A DNA stretch of 14,584 nucleotides, from contig NW_004754930.1 in assembly GCF_000188695.1 (NCBI RefSeq), forward strand, positions 1,888,651 through 1,903,234. Reading direction: 5' to 3'. Shown one piece after another: positions 9,301 through 14,584 of this stretch (position 1 is its first letter; every line of letters starts with the position of its first letter). Below the pieces are notes generated by a model. The model ran no database searches. It was not told the DNA's origin and saw nothing but the letters and a program-made list of their open reading frames with translations. This DNA is from Salpingoeca rosetta. Lineage: Eukaryota; Opisthokonta; Choanoflagellata; Craspedida; Salpingoecidae. The translations under genes and the position numbers were made by a program.

Positions 9301-11930
9301 GTGCAGCCACGTCCCCGTTTGACCAGGACAAGGCCAGTGCCGCGCTGACGAAGCTGTCTGACCTGTGTTCAGGCAATGCAGACGGCATGACGGCCTTTGA
9401 GTTCACCCACTACGGTACGGCACACGCCCTCGCCACATTCCTGACGGTGGAGGATGACACGACCCCGCACAGGCTTGCGCTCTTTGCCCACCTGTTTCTC
9501 GTGCACGACGCGGCCAAGTTACATGCGCTGCAACGCCTGCTTGATCTGGTGCACGGCGCCCTCAACCTCAACGAGAACTTTGAGTCGTCGGGCCCGACCA
9601 AGCAGCAGTTTGAGCGGCGCAACTTCACCGTACGCGTCTCCCGCGCCGCTGATGAGAAGAACCTGGGCAGCGTCGACCTCAACCTCTCCGTGCCTTCCAC
9701 AGTCACCGTCCAGGTGCGCTGTGTGTCATGCGTTTGTGTGGGGTGTCTGCGCGTGCTGTGTTTGTTTCATGTTCGTGCGCGCATTCGCTTTTTCCATTCA
9801 CTCTTTCCATTCACTCTTTCCATTCACTCTTTCCATTTGCTCTTTCCATTCACTCTTTCCACTGCTCTTGAGCATGCACTCACGCTCCAACCCCACACAC
9901 AACCTTGACCCCTCTCCCTCGTCACGCCCCACGTGTTTCAGGCGCTGTATGACTATGTGGACAAGCACCTGAAGCAGGCGCGGACGGGCCCCGACCGCCT
10001 GCGCGAGGCACACCGCCTCCTGCGCCGGCACACCGAGGCACAGCGGCGACGCAGGCAGCAGCAGCAGCAGCAAGAGGGCGGTGGTGGTGATGATGGTGGC
10101 GAGGGCACACGTCGACGGTCCTCCCGGCGGCGCGGGCAGCAGCAGCCGGCGCTTGGTGGTGCTGATGCTGATGCTGGTGGTGATGGCGACGAAGACACGA
10201 CGGGCAGCGACACCACGCGTACGCACGCCCGTCGCTTGCGGCGGTCCGCCCGGCGGCACGGCGCTCGCAGAGGAGGCAGCAACGGCAACGATGGCGGTGA
10301 CGAAGACGCTGGTCTTGGCAGCGGGGACGCGGCGTCGGACCTGCTGTCTGCGATTGCTGCCACGCTGCGGTCACGTGGGCGCGCTCCCGGCAATGACGAA
10401 GACAACGAGGACGAGGATGACGATGGTGACGGCGACGTGAATGAGGATGGGCTTGAGGCCGAAGAAGTGCTGCGCTACTTGCTGGGCGGAGGCGGTGAAG
10501 ACGAGGAGGAGGAAGAAGCCGATCTCGAGGCGCAGGAGGAGGAGGGCGATGAGGAGACGCCGGCAGATGCACCCCAGAAGGTTGTGGTTGACGACGCTGG
10601 CGACGACGCTGAAGGTGGTGCTGATGCGGACGATGATGATGGGCATGGCAATGCGGGTGATGGCGGTGCTTCGACGGGCTCCAACGCGAGTACCCGTGCT
10701 CGCTTGTCGCGCACCTCTCGTTCACGCGCATCTCGACTCCGTCACCAACGCCTTGCACGCAGCGATTCAGGTGAGCGCGTGCGTGCAATATGTCGTGATG
10801 TTGTGATGTTGCAATGTTGGGCTGTGTGTTGTGCGCGCGCGCAAGGGAACAAGACGTGCTTGCGCCTGGAATGCGTGTTCGTGTAGTTAAATGGTCGCAG
10901 CTGTACATTTCTGTCTTGTCCCCCCCCCCACACACACACACTCACGCATCTCGTTGTGACATCATCTGCTTGCATTCGCAGGCCAATCTGTGCTGCGCAT
11001 CTCCGCCGGGGATGACTGGTGGAAGGTGATTGCAAAGGGCTTCCGCAACAAGAACGCCCTCGACCTCACGCTCAACGGGCAGGTGCTGCCGTGGAACTAC
11101 TCCATGATCCAGGCGGTGCGCGAGCTCACCTCCGCCTCCCGCCCAGCCAGCCGCAGCGGCAGCCGCACACCAGGAGTGGACGCATCTTCCACCGGCGGCA
11201 GTGACGACATGCCAACACGCGTTCACGTGAAGTACCGCAAGGCCAGCGCCCGCTCACGCCAGGTGTCGGTGCAGAGCCTGCGGCCAGACTCGCGCACGGG
11301 TGGCGCCGGCATTGGCGGTGTTGGTGGCGGGGACGCAGATGGCGCGGCGACCACGCTTGACCTGCCGGCAGCGGCCACGTCCATCACGCAAGCGGAGGAA
11401 GTGGCAGACCTGCTCCGCATCCTGCGCGTGCTGCACATCCTGGCCACGGACGGTGTGCGTTGGATTGGCGCCTATGCTGCAGCCGCCATCGCCATCTCGC
11501 CAGCCGCGTTTATCAACCGCCGCCTGGCCGCCAAGATCATGCGCGAGGTGGCCAACACGCAAGCGCTCACCAGCGGCACGTTTCCGGACTGGGTGACGGA
11601 CGCCATGTCCTGCTGCCCGTTTGTGCTGTCGTACGACCAGCGCGTGCGCTTCTTCCGCTACACGGCGTTTGGCTGTGCGCTCGGCCTGCGCTACCTGACG
11701 GGCGACGCCGGCGAGGGCGACAACCAGCCGCTCGCGCAGAGCAAAGTGCAGGTCTCGCGCAAGCACCTGCTGGCAAGCACGGCGCACATCATGCACCTGT
11801 ACGCCACGCACCCGACTGAGCTCTCCGTGAGCTTTGTCGGGGAGGTGGGCACCGGGATTGGGCCCACGCTCGAGTACTACGCCCGCACGTGCGAGCAGTT
11901 TCAGCGGCGCGACCTCAACCTCTGGCGTGA

Positions 11931-11974
<44 letters not shown>

Positions 11975-13883
11975 CCACCACCACCACCACTGGCAGCAGT
12001 GGTGACGGTGGTGATGCAGTCGCCAAGGCAGAGGAGGCCGATGAGGAGAAGAAGGAGAAGACGAAGGAGGAGGAGAAGCAGACGAAGCAAGAGGAACAGC
12101 AGCAGGTGCGTGAGGGCGGCGATACCAGCGCAACAGCGGGTGATTCCAGCGAGCACGAGTTTGTGTTTTCGCCGCAGGGCCTGTACCCCAAGCCCGTGCA
12201 CGCGCTGGGTGAGCGCGAGGGGTACATCTTTGAGCTGTTTGGCGCGTTTGTGGCCAAGGCCATGCAGGACAACCGCCCGCTTGACCTGAACCTGAGCCCG
12301 GCGTTTTACGGGTGGATGGTTGGCGCGCCGCCGTGCACGCTCGCAGACGTGCGGGATGTGGACGAGGGCCTGTACAAGTCGCTGGTGAAGCTGCAAGCAG
12401 CGGCTGATGCGAAGAAGGCCGTGGACAATGACACCTCCCTCGACGCAGCGGCGCGCGCAGAAAAGCTTGCCGCCATCACGGTGGACGGGTGCCCTGTTGA
12501 GGACCTGTGCTTGGACTTTACGCTGCCGGGCCACCCTGACGTGTCGCTTGGTCAGGCCGGTGCAGACACGCCTGTGACGCTGGAGAACCTCGGCGAGTAT
12601 GTGGCCGCTGTTGTTGATTTTACGCTCCTGCGCGGCGTGCGGGATGCAATGACCAGCTTCACAGCCGGCTTTGCCGCCGTGTTTGACATGCGCACCCTCA
12701 CCCTCTTCACCGTCGAGGAGGTGCGTCTTGTTTGTGGGGACGCGAGAAGGGGGGGGGGGAGTGACAGTGAGAGGGGAGGGCAGTGAGAGGGGAGGGCAGA
12801 GGTTTGCTGGTAATGTGTTTGGATGTATGTGTGTGTATGTGTGTGTGTCGATGCATGTTTGTGCATGGTTGTGACCGTGTGTAATTGTGTGTGCGTGTGT
12901 GTATATGTGCGAGTATGTGTGTGATTCAGTGTGCTTGTTTCTGGATGTGCGCTCTTTGAACCGGCTGCTCACGGTTTGGCTTGGTGCATGTGGTGGTGTT
13001 GGTTTGCGCGTGCACAGGTTCGCACCGTTGTGTGCGGTTCTCGCGTGGAATCGTGGGACTACGATGGTGAGCAGCCATGATCTCGTGGTCACCACCTGTG
13101 ATGTGATGTGCATGCAGCGGTGTTGTTGCGGAGGGCTGTTCAGGCAGAGTTCATTGCCACGCTTTACATCTCATCACCCCCTCCCCTTTGCTCATCCCCA
13201 CTTGTGTTTCGATTGCCTCCCTCTGCCCCCCCCCCCTCCCCAAACACGGCATGTTTTGTTGTCAGAGCTGCGCGCGTGCATCAAGGCCGAGCACGGGTAC
13301 GATTCATCGTCGCCGCAGGTGCAGCAGCTGCTGGAGGTCCTGGTGGAGCTTGATGTCGACAACAAGCGGAAGTTTGTGCAGTTTCTCACGGGCTCGCCAA
13401 ACCTTCCTGTCGGAGGTGCGGTTTGCGGTGTGGTGTGGTGTGTGTGTGGGGGGGGGGGTTGTGTTCGTGGTGTGATCATGGATTTGTGATGTGGCGTGCT
13501 TGTGGTGGGGTGTGCGTTTGGCTGTCTTGGCTGGTCTTTATGCTGTGGATTTTTCCTGCCTGCCATTCGTCTGCATGATGCGAGGTGATGTGACTTGTAA
13601 TTTTGATCAGTGCACTGTGATTTCTGCCACAACGTTTCCCTCACCGCCCCCCCCCCTTCTTCTTCCTCCCCGCTTTTTCGGTGCATCAGGCTTCAAGGCG
13701 CTCAAGCCGCCGTTTACCGTTGTGATGAAGGACGCGCAGGGCCTGTCCCCAGACCAGGTGCTCCCCTCTGTCATGACGTGCCAAAACTACTTCAAGATGC
13801 CCACGTACAGCAGCAAGGACGTGTTGCGCGAGAAGCTCCTCATGGCCATCACCGAAGGACAGGGCAGCTTTGACCTCTCTTGA
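3470..13883 (+). CDS. TRIP12: TRIP12/UFD4/UPL3-family HECT E3 ubiquitin-protein ligase, 17 coding exons
   Basis: This HECT E3 takes ubiquitin from an E2 onto a cysteine and passes it to substrates (N-degron, ubiquitin-fusion and chromatin-linked targets in known members). Exons: 3470-3483, 3849-3875, 4067-4216, 4437-5020, 5247-5321, 5515-5582, 5815-5880, 6132-6173, 6489-6584, 6808-6897, 7132-8849, 9272-9713, 9942-10770, 10982-12720, 13018-13066, 13266-13415, 13690-13883. Every junction is GT-AG and all phases join, giving about 2110 residues (human TRIP12 is about 2000). Residues 1-260 are basic and Ser-rich with an NLS-like NPKKRAKRKPRA. Residues 260-660 are ARM-like helices and 665-740 the WWE domain. 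The middle region is family-specific (LNGQVLPWNYSMIQAVRE, then LLRILRVLHIL). The HECT domain runs from about 1690 to 2110 with the catalytic Cys in LPSVMTCQNYFKMP. Low-complexity inserts fall at about 558-625, 860-915, 1140-1400 and 1718-1789. The first two exons (14 and 27 nt) are inferred from phase and splice motifs and are the least certain. WWE favours TRIP12 over plant UPL3. Confidence 0.93.
3671..3724. repeat. (CA)n microsatellite in ligase intron 1
   Basis: About twenty CA units, interrupted once by TA, followed by ACGC- and GCGC-containing variants. It lies in the proposed first intron (3484-3848) and runs in the sense direction as CA, unlike most later ligase introns, which are GT-rich. 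Confidence 0.9.
4067..5020 (+). other. TRIP12: Basic, Ser- and Gln-rich disordered N-terminal region of the ligase (exons 3 and 4)
   Basis: Exons 4067-4216 and 4437-5020 (joined in phase 2) encode residues 14-259. The composition is Ser runs encoded by AGC repeats, Lys/Arg clusters (SSRRKAKKA, QAKRKAV, QRKRAKTRRR) and a Gln-rich stretch (QQLQQQQLHQQQQQ). This resembles the disordered, NLS-bearing N-termini of TRIP12 and UPL3, which locate the ligase to the nucleus. Residues near SEWIEEDIDTADTADT form a small acidic Thr repeat. No fold is expected. Confidence 0.8.
5051..5156 (+). repeat. (GTGAGT)n tandem repeat and GT run in ligase intron 4
   Basis: About twelve GTGAGT hexamers occur between 5055 and 5130, first in exact 6-bp register and then with GT interruptions, and are followed by a GT run to 5156. 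Each hexamer equals the consensus 5' splice-site sequence. The array lies only 34 bp past the real donor (GTGAGT at 5021) in the intron at 5021-5246. Confidence 0.95.
5247..6897 (+). other. TRIP12: Cluster of six small exons encoding the first ARM-like helices of the ligase
   Basis: Exons of 75, 68, 66, 42, 96 and 90 nt encode residues 259-404. Key readings are SFMAGLPFHQIFGAPLMQQ, GLKSGDFLQKEHALDTLNT, EQWRSLPFEEIIDAL, DAIIKSMSPEDAHL, VAKLGPAIMFRFQQMD and GLACLKRLAREAPTEVL. These follow the helical ARM region of the TRIP12/UPL3 family (compare the pattern EQALTALEMLSRRH in TRIP12). From the fourth junction on the introns are phase 0, so each small exon is a multiple of three. Skipping one would keep the frame. 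Confidence 0.85.
6267..6355 (+). repeat. (CT)n microsatellite with CAATAT interruptions in ligase intron 8
   Basis: A polypyrimidine run of CT dinucleotides is broken twice by CAATAT and ends in TTTCTCCCCCCCCCC. It sits 130 bp or more upstream of the acceptor at 6487-6488, so it is too distant to be the pyrimidine tract of that site. Confidence 0.9.
7132..8849 (+). other. TRIP12: Large ligase exon 11: ARM-like helices plus the WWE domain
   Basis: This 1718-nt exon encodes residues 405-977. The N-terminal part (AVPTVTMMIDFFMGASQKDA to about residue 555) is leucine-rich helical sequence matching the TRIP12 ARM region. An acidic Gly/Asp insert follows at about 558-625. The WWE domain begins near EAVWEWRSGASTWRPY (Trp 673 and 675) and ends near VDVQRMRQINLSSHGVREVRR. 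In known WWE domains the Trp-rich face binds poly(ADP-ribose). Next is LPDIFAVHFRRKGVLHRVEQL, a close family match, then a Pro/Thr/Ala-rich insert. The exon ends in phase 2 at a GTCAGT donor; a second GT 4 bp further on would shift the frame. Confidence 0.9.
8896..9003 (+). repeat. GTGTGTACTTGT-type imperfect repeat in ligase intron 11
   Basis: Repeats of GT dinucleotides punctuated by ACTTGT words follow the donor at 8850. The intron (8850-9271, 422 bp) is the longest in the gene. Its 3' part is pyrimidine-rich with a C10 run at about 9210-9219 before the acceptor at 9270-9271. Confidence 0.85.
9272..9713 (+). other. TRIP12: Ligase exon 12: conserved middle region
   Basis: This exon encodes residues 978-1124, starting AVKAATSELRAATSPFDQDK. 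It includes SALTKLSDL-like helices, FEFTHYGTAHALATFLTVED (compare FEIQHSGFVKQLLLYLT in TRIP12) and LVHGALNLNENFESSG. It closes with SVDLNLSVPSTVTVQ in phase 0. The region links the WWE and HECT domains in the family and has no named catalytic role. Confidence 0.85.
9795..9859 (+). repeat. 13-bp minisatellite (CATTCACTCTTTC) x5 in ligase intron 12
   Basis: Five contiguous 13-bp units; the fourth differs (CATTTGCTCTTTC). It is pyrimidine-rich and lies 80-145 bp upstream of the acceptor at 9940-9941 in the intron at 9714-9941. Confidence 0.95.
9942..10770 (+). other. TRIP12: Ligase exon 13: long RG-rich and acidic low-complexity insert
   Basis: This exon encodes residues 1125-1400. The first 20 residues (ALYDYVDKHLKQARTGPDRL) and a short helix near EEVLRYLLGG look folded and fit the family (TRIP12 has a VQAIERYL-type helix followed by an acidic Asp/Glu patch). 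The rest is Arg/Gly/Gln-rich (RRRRQQQQQQEGGGG, RRRSSRRRG), then Asp/Glu-rich (EDNEDEDDDGDGD, GEDEEEEEADLEAQEEEGDEE), then a Ser/Arg tail. The acidic patch is much longer than in animal TRIP12. The reading frame is open throughout, and both ends have clean splice sites. Confidence 0.8.
10982..12720 (+). other. TRIP12: Ligase exon 14: pre-HECT region and HECT N-lobe
   Basis: This exon encodes residues 1401-1980. It starts GQSVLRISAGDDWWKVI, then LNGQVLPWNYSMIQAVREL (compare the LLPYNMTVYQAVRQ segment of TRIP12). The LLRILRVLHILATDGV and INRRLAAKIMREVANTQAL blocks follow, then CCPFVLSYDQRVRFFRYTAF. The HECT N-lobe begins near VGEVGTGIGPTLEYYARTCE and continues with FELFGAFVAKAMQDNRPLDL, CPVEDLCLDFTLPGHPDVSL and PVTLENLGEYVAAVVDFTLL. 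An insert of about 72 residues (Ser, Thr, then Lys/Glu-rich) interrupts the N-lobe after RRDLNLWRD. The exon ends FTVEE in phase 0 at GTGCGT. Confidence 0.93.
11932..11991 (+). repeat. Coding (AGC)n/(ACC)n triplet repeat inside the HECT N-lobe
   Basis: An AGC run with one AAC interruption passes into an ACC run, encoding a Ser stretch with one Asn and then a Thr stretch. A Lys/Glu-rich segment rich in AAGGAGGAG follows. It lies between the conserved RRDLNLWRD and SPQGLYPKPVH blocks of the HECT domain. Confidence 0.95.
13018..13883 (+). other. TRIP12: Ligase exons 15-17: end of HECT N-lobe and C-lobe with the catalytic cysteine
   Basis: Exon 13018-13066 reads VRTVVCGSRVESWDYD, the family CGS-x(4)-WD block. 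Exon 13266-13415 reads ELRACIKAEHGYDSSSPQVQ and then FVQFLTGSPNLPVGG. Exon 13690-13883 carries FKALKPPFTVVMKD, then LPSVMTCQNYFKMPTYSS, and ends EGQGSFDLS before TGA. The catalytic Cys codon is TGC at 13779-13781 (about residue 2077, 34 residues from the end, as expected for HECT ligases). The TC motif, the conserved LP and the acidic-aromatic end are intact, so the enzyme should be active. Confidence 0.93.
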
Positions 13884-13938
13884 GTGGACGGCACGCGTGA
13901 TCACCAGCAGCACACGGGGACGAATGTCAACAGACGTG

Positions 13939-13940
<2 letters not shown>

Positions 13941-14010
<70 letters not shown>
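13941..14010 (+). repeat. (GT)35 microsatellite in the ligase 3' UTR
   Basis: Seventy bases of perfect GT lie between the stop codon (13881-13883) and the AATAAA at 14079. They are therefore expected in the mature mRNA as a (UG)35 tract. Confidence 0.93.
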
Positions 14011-14012
<2 letters not shown>

Positions 14013-14078
14013 CTATGATGGCAAGACCAAGCCGTTTCTTCCCAACACCAAGCGAGCCAGATCTTAGAGTGCCAGCCC

Positions 14079-14084
14079 AATAAA
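14079..14084 (+). terminator. AATAAA polyadenylation signal of the ligase gene
   Basis: A canonical AATAAA hexamer lies 196 bp after the ligase stop codon. Downstream bases at about 14105-14130 include GGTTGCTTGTTTGG, a GT/T-rich stretch that could serve as the downstream element. No other AATAAA is seen in the 13884-14312 interval on this strand. Confidence 0.65.
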
Positions 14085-14180
14085 CTACATGGGTCAACAC
14101 AATCACATGGTTGCTTGTTTGGAGAACGTGTTTACTTGCAACCAGAAGCTCGGCGGCCGGCAACGTTTGCGGAACAAAAG

Positions 14181-14262
14181 CGCACGCACGCACACGCACG
14201 CACGCACACGCATGCACACACACACACACACGCACACACACACACACGCACACGCACACAGA
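14181..14262. repeat. CA/CG-rich dinucleotide repeat in the convergent intergenic region
   Basis: Imperfect repeats of ACGC and CACA units. On the strand of the minus-strand neighbour this is GT-rich and would lie in its 3' UTR or just past it. Confidence 0.85.
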
Positions 14263-14312
14263 GGGCCAATAAGTAGGCGAGTTGGAGTTCGGACGAGGGC
14301 ATGAGGCATCCA

Positions 14313-14472
14313 TCAGTCCGCGATGGCGAGAACGCCAAGCGTGATGTAGCGCTGTGCAGTGATGCGTGGGTTGGCGCCGGGCAGGTCAGCCACCTTCATC
14401 ACCGTGTTGACGGGAATCTCTTGCATCTGCTTTGCCAGCGTCCAATCCTCGTCCGAAAACTGCATCACCCAC
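14313..14472 (-). CDS. Last coding exon of an unrecognised gene (partial)
   Basis: On the minus strand an acceptor (GCGCAG at 14478-14473, preceded by a modest pyrimidine stretch) opens an exon with one base, then 52 codons and TGA at 14315-14313. The reading includes WVMQFSDEDWTLAKQMQEIP, NTVMKVADLPGANPRIT and AQRYITLGVLAIAD at the end. The composition is that of a folded protein (mixed hydrophobic and charged, no repeats), and the codons are GC-rich like those of the neighbouring genes. I do not recognise the family. The alternating helix pattern could be the end of a small winged-helix or helical domain, but that is a guess. The upstream intron holds a long (CA)n tract on the sense strand. 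The gene converges on the HECT ligase, about 230 bp from its poly(A) signal. Confidence 0.6.
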
Positions 14473-14500
14473 CTGCGCGGGGTTGGGCGAAACAGGGCAT

Positions 14501-14508
<8 letters not shown>

Positions 14509-14584
<76 letters not shown>
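14509..14584. repeat. (GT)n microsatellite running off the window end
   Basis: At least 35 GT units reach the last base. On the sense strand of the minus-strand gene this is a (CA)n tract that ends about 36 bp before its acceptor. Confidence 0.95.

Noticed and set aside
11254..13113. Long minus-strand open frame (619 codons) opposite ligase exon 14
   Set aside because: Antisense shadow of the HECT exon. The sense frame carries the conserved HECT blocks, and this frame runs across introns and repeats.
14313..14472. Assignment of the right-hand exon to a kleisin-type winged-helix C-terminus
   Set aside because: Only a loose spacing of hydrophobic residues suggests it, and there is no diagnostic motif.

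Overview
The window is eukaryotic nuclear DNA. It holds spliced genes with short GT-AG introns (about 190 to 420 bp), GC-rich exons, an AATAAA signal, and introns and flanks full of (GT)n/(CA)n microsatellites. Two gene families suggest the lineage: a group I p21-activated kinase with a metazoan-like linker, and a TRIP12-type HECT ligase that carries a WWE domain. Both fit a holozoan, and a unicellular one such as a choanoflagellate would suit the compact introns. This is inference; the species cannot be named from the sequence.

Layout. (1) Positions 23-1841, minus strand: the 5' half of a PAK gene. It encodes a CRIB domain, an autoinhibitory segment, a proline-rich linker, and the start of the kinase domain up to the first glycines of the Gly-rich loop. 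The rest of the kinase lies beyond position 1. (2) Positions 1842-3469: a divergent intergenic region that must hold both promoters and 5' UTRs. I see no convincing protein gene in it. (3) Positions 3470-13883, plus strand: a complete TRIP12/UFD4/UPL3-family HECT E3 ubiquitin ligase. I reconstructed it as 17 coding exons whose phases all join, giving about 2110 residues: a basic Ser-rich N-terminus, ARM-like helices, a WWE domain, a family-specific middle region with a long RG/acidic insert, and a C-terminal HECT domain with its catalytic cysteine. Its 3' UTR has a 70-bp (GT) tract and AATAAA at 14079. (4) Positions 14313-14472, minus strand: the last coding exon of an unrecognised gene that converges on the ligase gene.

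There is no operon logic here. The PAK gene is a Rho-GTPase effector in signalling, and the ligase acts in ubiquitin-dependent degradation and chromatin or DNA-damage control. They are simply neighbours. I see no defence, mobile, CRISPR or other exotic system. The unusual features are repeat-driven: a tandem array of consensus 5' splice-site hexamers in ligase intron 4, (CA)n tracts close to acceptors in the minus-strand genes, and homopolymeric repeat inserts in the ligase, one of them inside the HECT N-lobe.
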